This document shows, one piece after another, positions 36,351-44,704 of a DNA stretch of 64,000 nucleotides. The notes below the pieces were generated by a model. That model searched no databases, was not told the DNA's origin, and saw only the letters and a list, made by a program, of their open reading frames with translations. This DNA is from Halospina sp040196175 (GTDB lineage: Bacteria; Pseudomonadota; Gammaproteobacteria; Pseudomonadales; Oleiphilaceae), in contig NZ_JBEFNF010000009.1 of assembly GCF_040196175.1 (NCBI RefSeq), positions 62,001-126,000 of the forward strand, in the 5' to 3' direction. The position numbers and the translations under genes were made by a program. Position 1 is the stretch's first letter. Each line of letters opens with the position of its first letter.

Positions 36351-37271
36351 TCACATGAAATCGGTTGGATTCTTGCGCGTACCGTCCTTGACTACCTCAA
36401 AATGCACATGAGGCCCGGTGGAGCGACCGGTTGACCCCATGGCCGCTATCTTCTGGCCTTTTTCGACAACATCGCCCTTCTCGACCAGGAGCTTCTTGGC
36501 ATGAGCATAACGGGTTTGATAACCATCGCCGTGGTCAATCTCAACGATGTATCCATAGCCGCCTTTTTTGCGCGCCTTGGTTACAATGCCAGCGCCCACG
36601 GAGATGACATCCCCGCCTTCACGACCAGCAATATCCACTCCGGTGTGCCAAGCCCGGCGCCCGCTGAAGGGGTCAGTACGATAACCATAGGGTGATGATG
36701 TCCACCCCCAGGTCACTGGCCGGCCATCGACTTCGCGCTGACTCTTGAGTTCGCGGTTGGCAATGAGTCGATCAAGCAGGGTCAGCTGCTTTTCGCGCGA
36801 ACTAAGGCGTTTCTCAAGCGCACTGATCTGGCGTTCAAGGGCGCCCGTTGTCTGGTTCTCACCCGCGCCTTCGGATTCAGGCCCCCCCATGGCCGGACGG
36901 GATTCAAAGTCAAACTCTTCTCCGGAGAGTTCCGCAGAGGCCATGAGATTCTGGCCCAGAGCGTCCACCCGCAGCGCCCGCGCCTGAAGTTCACCCACGC
37001 GCCGGGTCAGTACCGAGATTTCGTTTTCAGCTTTGGCTTCAATCCGCGCCAGTTCCGAGCGGGCGTCATTCAGCCGCTGCTGCCAGCGCTCAACCATATG
37101 GCTCTTCTCAGTTCCACCAGCGGCTCCCGAGTGAATCGCCAGCTGGTACCCCCCCCAGCCAGCACCAGCCATCAATAGTGCCAGGCTGGCACCGGCTGCA
37201 AACAGCGCATTGCGCCCCGGGGAAAACACCCGGGCTTTGCCGTGATGGCGGCCTACGAAAAGTATGTTCAT
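36351..37271 (-). CDS. M23 family metallopeptidase with coiled coil
   Basis: 306 residues. A membrane segment near 20-45 (FAAGASLALLMAGAGWGG) anchors it, then a coiled coil from about 60 to 175 (ERWQQRLNDARSELARIEAKAENE, EKRLSSREKQLTLLDRLIAN), then an M23/LytM domain with WHTGVDIAGREG and GPHVHFEV. These hold the zinc-binding and catalytic His and Asp, so it is probably an active endopeptidase on peptide crosslinks, unlike EnvC or NlpD, which have lost them. Start at 37271 (MNILFVGRHHGKARV). Divergent from dciA; gene order beside secA is common. Confidence 0.92.
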   Translation of the reverse strand: MNILFVGRHHGKARVFSPGRNALFAAGASLALLMAGAGWGGYQLAIHSGAAGGTEKSHMVERWQQRLNDARSELARIEAKAENEISVLTRRVGELQARALRVDALGQNLMASAELSGEEFDFESRPAMGGPESEGAGENQTTGALERQISALEKRLSSREKQLTLLDRLIANRELKSQREVDGRPVTWGWTSSPYGYRTDPFSGRRAWHTGVDIAGREGGDVISVGAGIVTKARKKGGYGYIVEIDHGDGYQTRYAHAKKLLVEKGDVVEKGQKIAAMGSTGRSTGPHVHFEVVKDGTRKNPTDFM

Positions 37272-37368
37272 GGGTTTCCCCGAACTCCGTCTATGCAACC
37301 TCTGTGTTCTGGATGCCTGTGGCATCCGGTACGTCGGTTGATCCTAGTATTGATGCCGAGCATACTTA

Positions 37369-37428
37369 ACTGATCAGTGTAACGGAATCTTAACTGTGAG
37401 ACAGATCACGGGCAGAATCCGTTACAAT
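37369..37428. promoter_or_regulatory. CRP-like site and inverted repeats, dciA/M23 region
   Basis: Three symmetric elements share 60 bases. ACTGATCAGT (37369-37378) is a perfect palindrome. TGTAACGGA (37378-37386) and TCCGTTACA (37418-37426) are a perfect 9-bp inverted pair. Between them, TGTGA-GACAGA-TCACG (37395-37410) matches the CRP consensus TGTGA-N6-TCACA at nine of ten positions. TACAAT at 37423-37428 is a possible -10 for dciA. Together they suggest regulated transcription of one or both flanking genes; the identity of the regulator is inference. Confidence 0.5.
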
Positions 37429-37458
37429 TTTAACGTCCTCCTGAATTGCAGATAGCCC

Positions 37459-37911
37459 ATGCCCCGGGAAAACCGCCCCACTCATCCGCTCGACAGCAGC
37501 CCTGAAGGCCCGCTCAACCGGCTTTTAAGGCAGGCCGAACAGCACCGGCGTGTAGAAACGGCGATTCTGGAAGCTCTGCCAGGCAACCTCGCCGAGGCCT
37601 GCCGATTCGGCGGCTATGCCAACGGTGAACTCACCCTTCTGGTACCGGACAGTACACGCGCCAGCCAGGTCCGGTTCCAGCAGCGCGCCATTGTCCGCGA
37701 CCTCAGGCAGCATGAACGATTCAGTCAGGTCTGGCGAGTCCGCGCCCGGGTTCAGCCATGGCATGACCCACGCCCGAGAACGATAAGAACACGGCCTGAA
37801 ATGACAGCTGAGAATGCGGAACTTCTGAGGGAGGTGGCCGAAGAAACGGAGGACAGCGGCCTCAGTGGTATACTTAAACGACTGTCCTCACACGCCCATG
37901 ATGGGCAATAG
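37459..37911 (+). CDS. dciA: DciA-family (DUF721) replicative helicase loader
   Basis: 150 residues. DciA loads the replicative helicase DnaB at the origin in bacteria lacking DnaC. The DUF721 domain covers about 15-105 (LNRLLRQAEQHRRVETAILEALPG, CRFGGYANGELTLLVPDSTRASQVRFQ, then basic QQRAIVRDLRQ). The C-terminal half is charged and likely disordered. Conserved location next to lpxC and secA. No clear ribosome site; see the regulatory region upstream. Confidence 0.85.
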   Translation: MPRENRPTHPLDSSPEGPLNRLLRQAEQHRRVETAILEALPGNLAEACRFGGYANGELTLLVPDSTRASQVRFQQRAIVRDLRQHERFSQVWRVRARVQPWHDPRPRTIRTRPEMTAENAELLREVAEETEDSGLSGILKRLSSHAHDGQ

Positions 37912-37916
37912 CCGGG

Positions 37917-38837
37917 TCAGCCTGTGGCAGCAGCCAGACCCGGCTTGAAATAGGAGATAGGGGCTTTGGCTTCGTCGTCAAAGGTTACAACCTCCCAAGC
38001 ATCCTCTTCCGCTATGAGTTTGCGTAGAAGCTTGTTGTTCAGGTCGTGCCCCGACTTGGAGCCACGGAACTCACCGATCAGACTGTTTCCCATCAGATAG
38101 AGATCACCAATGGCATCGAGCATCTTGTGCCGGACGAACTCGTCGTCATAACGCAGGCCATCCTCATTGAGGATGCGGTAGTCATCCACCACGATGGCGT
38201 TGTCAACGCTGCCACCAAGCGCCAGGTTCATGGACCGGAGTGCCTCGATGTCACGCATAAAACCAAAAGTCCGAGCCCGGCTCACTTCCTTGACAAAAGA
38301 AGTGCTGGAAAAATCCACTGTCGCGGTCTGGTTGCGCCCTTCAAATACCGGGTGATTGAACTCAATGGTAAAGCTCACTTTGAACCCATCAAAGGGAGTG
38401 AAAGTGGCCCACTTGCCCTCTTCCTCGACGGTAATCGCCCGCTTGATGCGGGTGAATTTTTTGGGCGCTTCCTGCTCGGCAATGCCAGCGGACTGCAGCA
38501 GGAAGACAAAGGGCCCAGCGCTGCCGTCCATGATCGGCACTTCGGCTGCGCTCAGCTCGACGTAACAATTATCGAGGCCAAGCCCAGCCATGGCCGACAT
38601 CAGGTGCTCCACCGTCGCAACGCGAACGCCTTCCTTAACCAGCGTGGTGGATAGCATGGTTTCGCCGACGTTTTCGGCTCTTGCCTGTACTTCCACAACT
38701 GGGTCCAAGTCCACGCGCCGGAATACAATCCCTGCATCGACAGGTGCCGGCTTCAGTGTCAGAAAGACCTTCTCGCCGGAATGGAGCCCGACACCGGTAG
38801 CTCTGATGGTGTTTTTCAGGGTGCGTTGTCTGATCAT
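37917..38837 (-). CDS. lpxC: UDP-3-O-acyl-N-acetylglucosamine deacetylase
   Basis: 306-residue zinc amidase that commits to lipid A synthesis. Zinc ligands are His78 (VEHLMSA), His237 and Asp241 (RHKMLDAIGDL), with the general-base region SGHDLNN near 263. The N-terminal MIRQRTLKNTIRATGVGLHSGEKV is diagnostic. Lies downstream of ftsZ with its own promoter, the usual gammaproteobacterial arrangement. FtsH-dependent turnover is known for the family, not visible here. Confidence 0.97.
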   Translation of the reverse strand: MIRQRTLKNTIRATGVGLHSGEKVFLTLKPAPVDAGIVFRRVDLDPVVEVQARAENVGETMLSTTLVKEGVRVATVEHLMSAMAGLGLDNCYVELSAAEVPIMDGSAGPFVFLLQSAGIAEQEAPKKFTRIKRAITVEEEGKWATFTPFDGFKVSFTIEFNHPVFEGRNQTATVDFSSTSFVKEVSRARTFGFMRDIEALRSMNLALGGSVDNAIVVDDYRILNEDGLRYDDEFVRHKMLDAIGDLYLMGNSLIGEFRGSKSGHDLNNKLLRKLIAEEDAWEVVTFDDEAKAPISYFKPGLAAATG

Positions 38838-38892
38838 GATGTCATTGTTCCGTCATGGAAACGGCTTAAGCTGACGCCGCTAATTTGCGCGC

Positions 38893-38922
38893 ACTATAAC
38901 AGATGGCAACGCTGAGTGCCAT
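38893..38922 (-). promoter_or_regulatory. Candidate promoter for lpxC
   Basis: Minus-strand ATGGCA (38922-38917), 18-base spacer, TATAGT (38898-38893), about 55 bases before the lpxC ATG. The -10 agrees with the consensus at five positions and the -35 at four. Confidence 0.4.
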
Positions 38923-38992
38923 TTACACAGCCTGTGGAAAACCGAAACATTGGCTGTAATGGCGCTCAATGTCCCGGGACTCCCGCCGCATC

Positions 38993-40156
38993 TCAGTCGG
39001 CCTGACGACGCAGGAACGCTGGGATATCCAGATACTCGGTGTTGGTATCCTTTTCCCCCTGACTGTCCTGATCCACCGCCGCATTACCCTCGCTGGCCAC
39101 TGCGCGCCGCCGCAGCACGGCCGGACGATCCAGCTGGTTGTAGTCGGTCTTGCCGTCCACGCTGCGGGTGTTGTCGACCACTTTCTGGGGCGCATCCGCG
39201 TCAGCGTTGAGGCCGGTGGCAACAACGGTAACCTTCAGCTCGCTCTCCATTTCCGGGTCGATCACAGTACCCACCACAACGGTCGCGGACTCGGAGGCAA
39301 AATCACGCACGATATCGCCAACCTCACTGAACTCACCCAGATTCAGGTCCATACCAGCGGTGATATTAACCAGGATGCCACGTGCGCCCTGCAGATTGAT
39401 GTCGTCCAGAAGCGGACTGCGAATAGCGCCTTCGGCGGCCTCGCGGGCACGCTCCTCGCCACTTGCACGGGCTGTGCCCATCATGGCATTACCCATCTCG
39501 GACATGACCGTTTTCACGTCCGCAAAGTCGACGTTGATCATGCCGTTACGGGTAATCAGATCGGCTATCCCCTGAACCGCACCCAGCAGCACGTCATTGG
39601 CGGAGGCAAAGGCGTCCAGCAGACTGGTTTCCTTACCCATGACCGTCAGAAGCTTCTCATTGGGGATCGTGATCAGCGAATCCACGGTATCCTCGAGAGC
39701 CTTCAGACCAGCGTCCGCCACCTTCATACGCTTGCCGCCCTCAAAGCCGAACGGCTTGGTGACCACCGCCACCGTCAGGATACCCATCTCGCGGGCAACT
39801 TCGGCCACGATAGGTGCCGCACCCGTGCCAGTGCCGCCGCCCATGCCCGCGGTAATGAACACCATGTCCGAGCCCTTCAGCGCCTCAGCGATGCGGTCCC
39901 GGTCCTCCATAGCGGACTGGCGACCGATTTCCGGGTTGGCACCGGCGCCCAGGCCTTTGGTTATATTGCCCCCCAGCTGGATGAGAGACTTACTGTCCAG
40001 ATCCTTCAGCGCCTGGGCGTCGGTATTGGCGCAAAGAAACTCCACGCCCTCAATCTCGCTAGCAAGCATGTGGCGAACAGCATTGCCGCCACCACCACCG
40101 ACGCCGACAACCTTGATCACTGCGCTCTGCTCTACGTTGTCTACCAGTTCAAACAT
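38993..40156 (-). CDS. ftsZ: Cell division protein FtsZ
   Basis: 387-residue tubulin-like GTPase that forms the division ring. Gly-rich NVVGVGGGGGNAVRHM near the start (KVVGVGGGGGNA) and the tubulin signature GGGTGTG (106-112) in ITAGMGGGTGTGAAP. The C-terminal peptide YLDIPAFLRRQAD, which binds FtsA and ZipA, is intact after a short acidic linker. AAGGAG eight bases before the ATG. A hairpin lies just upstream; see the ftsA-ftsZ gap. Confidence 0.98.
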   Translation of the reverse strand: MFELVDNVEQSAVIKVVGVGGGGGNAVRHMLASEIEGVEFLCANTDAQALKDLDSKSLIQLGGNITKGLGAGANPEIGRQSAMEDRDRIAEALKGSDMVFITAGMGGGTGTGAAPIVAEVAREMGILTVAVVTKPFGFEGGKRMKVADAGLKALEDTVDSLITIPNEKLLTVMGKETSLLDAFASANDVLLGAVQGIADLITRNGMINVDFADVKTVMSEMGNAMMGTARASGEERAREAAEGAIRSPLLDDINLQGARGILVNITAGMDLNLGEFSEVGDIVRDFASESATVVVGTVIDPEMESELKVTVVATGLNADADAPQKVVDNTRSVDGKTDYNQLDRPAVLRRRAVASEGNAAVDQDSQGEKDTNTEYLDIPAFLRRQAD

Positions 40157-40180
40157 TCCCCTTTCTCCTTCCTTTTATCC

Positions 40181-40196
40181 AGCGGCTCGTGCCGCT
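40181..40196 (-). promoter_or_regulatory. Perfect stem-loop in ftsA-ftsZ gap
   Basis: AGCGGC-TCGT-GCCGCT, six base pairs with a four-base loop, lies 25 bases before the ftsZ start and about ten bases upstream of its AAGGAG site. In the sense direction it is followed by GGATAAAAGG, so it is not a terminator for this strand. It could stabilise or process the ftsZ message, or modulate its translation. Confidence 0.45.
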
Positions 40197-40220
40197 TTTA
40201 TTGATACATGAATACCCGAT

Positions 40221-41456
40221 TCAGAAATTCCCGGTGAACCACTGTTTGATCCGTGCCAGGAGTGAATCTCCCGCAGACGGAGAGGAGCCGCCCCCGTGCC
40301 CCTTCTCCGCCTGCCAGAAGCCGTACATCAGCAGCCCCGCGCCGGTCGCGTACACCGGGGTGCCGATCACATCGCTCATACCCGTGACCCCTGAAGGTGT
40401 AGCCAGGCGCACGGGGGCGTGAAAGATTTCTTCCGCCAGCTCAACCGCGCCTTCCATCATGGAAGAACCGCCGGTCACCACGATCCCCGCCGGAATCAGA
40501 TCCTCGAATCCGCTGCGCCGCAGCTCGGACTGGACCAGCGTGAAGAGCTCCTCGTAGCGGGGCTCAACCACCTCGGCCAGCGCCGCCCGGGAGAGATCCC
40601 GGGGCGCGCGGTCGCCCACGCCGGGTACTTTGATGGTTTCTTCGGCACCGGCGAGCTGTGTCAGGGCGCAGGCGTAGCGGGTCTTGATTTCCTCGGCGTT
40701 CTGCGTGGGGGTTCGCAGCGCCATCGCGATGTCGTTGGTGACCTGGTCGCCGGCGATCGGAATCACGGCCGTGTGCCGGATGGCACCGCCAGTGAAGATC
40801 GCGATATCAGTGGTCCCGCCGCCAATATCGACCATGCATACGCCCAGCTCACGTTCGTCATCCGTCAGAACCGAATAACTGGAGGCCAGTTGCTCCAGGA
40901 TGATGTCATCCACATCCAGGCCACAGCGGCGCACGCACTTATCGATGTTCTGAACCGCGTTCACCGCGCAGGTCACAAGATGCACCTTGGCTTCAAGCCG
41001 CACACCGGACATGCCCATCGGCTCCTTGATGCCCTCCTGATTATCAATCACGAACTCCTGGGGCAGGATGTGCAGCACTTTCTGGTCCGCCGGAATCGCC
41101 ACCGCCTGGGCGGCATCAATGACTCGGTCGATATCGGCCTGAGTCACCTCCCGGTCCCGGATGGCGACAATACCGTGGGAGTTCATACTGCGAATGTGAC
41201 TCCCCGCGATACCGGCGTACACGGAATGGATCCGGCAGCCGGCCATGAGTTCCGCCTCTTCAACCGCTCGCTGGATTGCCTGAACAGTGGTCTCAATGTT
41301 GACCACAACGCCACGCTTGAGTCCACGCGATGGATGCGAGCCGATGCCGGCAATCTCAATGGAGCCATCCGGATTCTGCCTGCCGACCAGCGCCACTACC
41401 TTGGAGGTGCCGATATCAAGCCCGACGATCATGTTCTCTGTGTCTGCCGATGACAT
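40221..41456 (-). CDS. ftsA: Cell division protein FtsA
   Basis: Actin-like protein of 411 residues that tethers FtsZ filaments to the membrane. Phosphate-binding loop MIVGLDIGTSKVVALVG, the second nucleotide loop CMVDIGGGTTDIAIF, and a C-terminal amphipathic helix LLARIKQWFTGNF as membrane anchor. I choose ATG 41456 (MSSADTENMIVG); an in-frame TTG at 41477 overlaps the ftsQ stop and is less likely. Confidence 0.97.
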   Translation of the reverse strand: MSSADTENMIVGLDIGTSKVVALVGRQNPDGSIEIAGIGSHPSRGLKRGVVVNIETTVQAIQRAVEEAELMAGCRIHSVYAGIAGSHIRSMNSHGIVAIRDREVTQADIDRVIDAAQAVAIPADQKVLHILPQEFVIDNQEGIKEPMGMSGVRLEAKVHLVTCAVNAVQNIDKCVRRCGLDVDDIILEQLASSYSVLTDDERELGVCMVDIGGGTTDIAIFTGGAIRHTAVIPIAGDQVTNDIAMALRTPTQNAEEIKTRYACALTQLAGAEETIKVPGVGDRAPRDLSRAALAEVVEPRYEELFTLVQSELRRSGFEDLIPAGIVVTGGSSMMEGAVELAEEIFHAPVRLATPSGVTGMSDVIGTPVYATGAGLLMYGFWQAEKGHGGGSSPSAGDSLLARIKQWFTGNF

Positions 41457-41473
41457 AATCTGAGTCCCGTGAT

Positions 41474-42301
41474 TCAAGTATCTCTCCAGCGCACCGCAAC
41501 CCCGTTGCCATAGCGCGCATCCACCCCGGTAATGTCCGGCGCCACAGGCGCCAGCCGGGATTCGTAAACCGTCATGAACCGTTCAAAGCGCTCCCGGACC
41601 CGGTCCCGGCCCAGTGAGACGCGGATGCCGTTGTCCAGAAGCAGCTCCCAGGCCCCCCTGGCCTCCAGGCTGACGCTTTCAAGCCGGACTCCCAGCGCCA
41701 TCAACTGGCTGCGGAAGGCCCTGGTCCGCTCAAGGACCTTTTGCGAATGCCCCGCTGGTCCACTCAACCGGGGCAGATCCAGTGCGGCCGGCGACGCGGG
41801 CCGGAAAACCTCGCCTTCAGCGCTGAGCAGTGCCCGATCATTCCAGAGTGCAGCAGGTTCATGCTCACGCACGCTGACAGTCAGGGTGCCCGGCCACTCA
41901 CGCCCTACGGCCGCGCTCTTAACCCAGGGCAGCATTTCAATCTGATCCTTGACCCTGGAGAGATCCGTAGCGAAATAGCTTGTTCCAATAAAAGGCTCCA
42001 GATGACTCTCCAGTGCCGGCTCCGTGACCCGCGTCAGATCACTCTGGACCTGGAGACTACTGAAATCCCGGTCCAGAAGCTGGACTCCCTGCCCGACAGC
42101 CCAGGGAAGCATCGCCGCAGCAAGCGCTACGACTATGCCGAGCGCAACCTGTCCCCAGGGCACGCGCTGAACAGCACTGCTTGCCATACGCAGGCCCAGG
42201 CGCAGTGCTGAGGGTTCCTCCACCATGGGGCTGGCGCCGCGCTGACGCGTAGTCTTGGCACGCGTATCGCGGACGCACAGAGGTGGCAGGATCCCTTTCA
42301 T
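41474..42301 (-). CDS. ftsQ: Cell division protein FtsQ
   Basis: 275 residues. Bitopic protein linking early and late divisome proteins. One membrane segment at about 54-75 (QVALGIVVALAAAMLPWAVG) after a basic cytoplasmic tail, then a POTRA domain (FSSLQVQSDLTRVTEPALESHL) and a beta domain (LPWVKSAAVGREWPGTLTVSVREHEPAA). The start at 42301 forms an ATGA overlap with the ddl stop; an upstream in-frame ATG lies within ddl. Confidence 0.94.
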   Translation of the reverse strand: MKGILPPLCVRDTRAKTTRQRGASPMVEEPSALRLGLRMASSAVQRVPWGQVALGIVVALAAAMLPWAVGQGVQLLDRDFSSLQVQSDLTRVTEPALESHLEPFIGTSYFATDLSRVKDQIEMLPWVKSAAVGREWPGTLTVSVREHEPAALWNDRALLSAEGEVFRPASPAALDLPRLSGPAGHSQKVLERTRAFRSQLMALGVRLESVSLEARGAWELLLDNGIRVSLGRDRVRERFERFMTVYESRLAPVAPDITGVDARYGNGVAVRWRDT

Positions 42302-43257
42302 GGCTGCGCCTCCAGTGACTGTTCCAGAATCCGCACGCAAAGTTCACGGAATCCAATGCCGGCCGCCTCCGCGGCCATGGGGACCAGACTGTGATCGGTC
42401 ATGCCGGGAATGGTGTTCACTTCCAGTAACCAGAACTCGCCCGCAGCATTCTGCATCACATCCACACGGCCCCAGCCGCAGCCGTCAATGACGCGGAAAG
42501 CGTCCAAAGACAGCCTCCGTATGCGCTGCTCGTCGCCTGCATCCAGGCCACTGGGCAGCATATAATGGGTATCGTCCGACAGGTACTTGGCTTCGAAATC
42601 ATAGAAGGTGTGGTCCGTGGCCAACCCAATCACCGGTAGTGCCTGATCTCCCAGGATGCTGACGGTGTATTCGCTGCCGGTTATCCACTCTTCTACCAGC
42701 ACCAGAGGGTCATACTCACAGGCCTGGGCGTAGGCGTCTTGCAGTTCGGCCACCGTTTCTGCCCTGCAGATACCGATGCTCGACCCCTCGCGAGCCGGCT
42801 TGATGCCGAGCGGAGCGCGCAGCTCGCCAAGGATGGCCGCCGCCTCATCTGCTGAACGCATGAGCCGGAAAGACGGGGTCGGAAGCCCGGCTCCCGCGAA
42901 CGTATACTTGGTGCGCAGCTTATCCATACCCAGGGCCGAGGCGAGCACCCCACTGCCGGTATAGGGAAAACCCGCCTGGTCCAGAATGGCCTGAACGGTT
43001 CCGTCCTCCCCGCCACGGCCATGAAGAGCGATAAAGCACCGGTCAAACGTCTTTTCCGCGGCCAGCCTGAGAATCGCCGTGCCCTGAACGTCGACCGCAT
43101 GAGCATCGACACCCGCTGCCCGAAGCGCGTCTGTCACCGCTTGCCCGCTTTTGAGCGAAATACTGCGCTCAGCCGAGTCACCGCCCATCAGGACGGCAAC
43201 CTGGCCCAGCGCGCGCGCCTTTTCGCGACTGACATGGAATGGGTCAGTGACCGTCAT
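42298..43257 (-). CDS. ddl: D-alanine--D-alanine ligase
   Basis: ATP-grasp enzyme (319 residues) that makes D-Ala-D-Ala for the MurF step. N-terminal VAVLMGGDSAERSISLKSG, then ALHGRGGEDGTVQAILD and the C-terminal LLEVNTIPGMTDHSLVP. The ATG at 43257 follows GGGGGTGA and overlaps murC by 14 bases; a GTG two codons upstream is an alternative. Follows murC directly, with no murB between them. Confidence 0.96.
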   Translation of the reverse strand: MTVTDPFHVSREKARALGQVAVLMGGDSAERSISLKSGQAVTDALRAAGVDAHAVDVQGTAILRLAAEKTFDRCFIALHGRGGEDGTVQAILDQAGFPYTGSGVLASALGMDKLRTKYTFAGAGLPTPSFRLMRSADEAAAILGELRAPLGIKPAREGSSIGICRAETVAELQDAYAQACEYDPLVLVEEWITGSEYTVSILGDQALPVIGLATDHTFYDFEAKYLSDDTHYMLPSGLDAGDEQRIRRLSLDAFRVIDGCGWGRVDVMQNAAGEFWLLEVNTIPGMTDHSLVPMAAEAAGIGFRELCVRILEQSLEAQP

Positions 43258-44704
43258 GCTCACCCCCGCTGCCCGTCAGTCCATTCGCGGCCAGGCGTGC
43301 CGACAGGCCGCCGATATCGCCGGCGCCCTGTGTAATGAGCAGGTCACCAGGCTCCAGCAGATTGCCCAGAAGATCCTCGACCCGGTCCGTATCCTCTACG
43401 AAAACCGGATCCAACTGCCCCCGCTGGCGCATGCTGCGGCAAAGGCTGCGGCTGTCTGCCCCCGGGATCGGCTGCTCGCCCGCCGGGTAGACATCCAGCA
43501 TCAGTAGCACGTCCACGGAGGAAAGCACGCGCACGAAATCCTCGTAGAGATCGCTGGTGCGGCTGTAGCGGTGCGGCTGGTAAATCATCACTATGCGACG
43601 CTCCGGCCAGGCATCGCGCACTCCCTGGATAACCGCCTCCACCTCGCGCGGATGGTGGCCGTAGTCATCCACCAGCGTGACCTCACCCCCGGCTACCGGG
43701 TATTCGCCGTAGACTTGGAAGCGGCGACCGACACCGGAGAAATGCGCCAGTGCCCTGAGGATGTCGTCATCGCCGACCCCTTCATCGGTAGCCACGGCGA
43801 TAGCCGCCATGGCATTGAGGACGTTATGCCGGCCAGGCATACACAGCCGCACATCGAGATCCGCGTACCCTTCGGGACGTATGGCGCGGAACCCGATGCT
43901 GAATCCGTCAGTATCCACATCTGTGGCACGGTAGTCGGCATCCTCGCTGAAACCGTAAGTGATGACCGCACGCGAGATTCGATCCATCACTTCCCGAACC
44001 CGGGGATCATCGCAGCACATGATTGCCACACCGTAGAACGGCAAGCTGTGCAGGAACTCCACGAAGGTCTGCTTGAGCTTCTCGAAGTCGCCACCATAGG
44101 TGTGCATATGGTCCGCGTCGATATTGGTTACCACGCTGATCACTGGTGTCAGGTGCAGGAAGGAGGCATCGCTTTCATCGGCCTCTGCCACCAGATAGCG
44201 CGATCGCCCGAGCTGGGCATTGGTACCGGCGCTGTTGAGCTTGCCTCCGATCACGAACGTCGGATCCAGACCACCTTCTCCCAGAATGGAGGCGATCAGA
44301 CTGGTGGTCGTTGTCTTACCATGGGTGCCTGCAACGGCGATACCATGGCGATAACGCATGATTTCAGCCAGCATCTCCGCCCGCGGCACCACGGGCACAC
44401 GCCTTTCCCTAGCCATGGCGACTTCCGGGTTGGATTCGTCCACAGCACTGGAAACAACGACAACGTCGGCACTGGCACTGTTCTCGCCACGATGGCCAAT
44501 GGCGATGCCGATACCCAGTCCACCCAGGTGTCGGGTAACGCCGCTTTCACGGATGTCGGAGCCTGTCACCTCGTAGCCCTGGTTGTAGAGCACCTCCGCG
44601 ATCCCGCTCATGCCGGAACCACCGATCCCCACAAAGTGGATCCGGCGGATACGACGCATCTCGGGCACATCGTGAACCATGGGGCTGGTATTGCGCTCAG
44701 CCAT
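43244..44704 (-). CDS. murC: UDP-N-acetylmuramate--L-alanine ligase
   Basis: 486 residues. Adds L-Ala to UDP-MurNAc. N-terminal IHFVGIGGSGMSGIAEVLYNQGYEVTGSD is the MurC signature, the ATP loop is GTHGKTTTTSLIASIL and VAEADESDASFLHLTPV follows. The start at 44704 (MAERNTSPMVH) overlaps murG by eight bases; a longer in-frame start inside murG is rejected. Distinguished from Mpl by the GGSGMSG motif. Confidence 0.97.
   Translation of the reverse strand: MAERNTSPMVHDVPEMRRIRRIHFVGIGGSGMSGIAEVLYNQGYEVTGSDIRESGVTRHLGGLGIGIAIGHRGENSASADVVVVSSAVDESNPEVAMARERRVPVVPRAEMLAEIMRYRHGIAVAGTHGKTTTTSLIASILGEGGLDPTFVIGGKLNSAGTNAQLGRSRYLVAEADESDASFLHLTPVISVVTNIDADHMHTYGGDFEKLKQTFVEFLHSLPFYGVAIMCCDDPRVREVMDRISRAVITYGFSEDADYRATDVDTDGFSIGFRAIRPEGYADLDVRLCMPGRHNVLNAMAAIAVATDEGVGDDDILRALAHFSGVGRRFQVYGEYPVAGGEVTLVDDYGHHPREVEAVIQGVRDAWPERRIVMIYQPHRYSRTSDLYEDFVRVLSSVDVLLMLDVYPAGEQPIPGADSRSLCRSMRQRGQLDPVFVEDTDRVEDLLGNLLEPGDLLITQGAGDIGGLSARLAANGLTGSGGEHDGH

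Noticed and set aside
38969..40204. Long plus-strand frame opposite ftsZ
   Set aside because: Antisense to ftsZ over its whole length and without any family signature.
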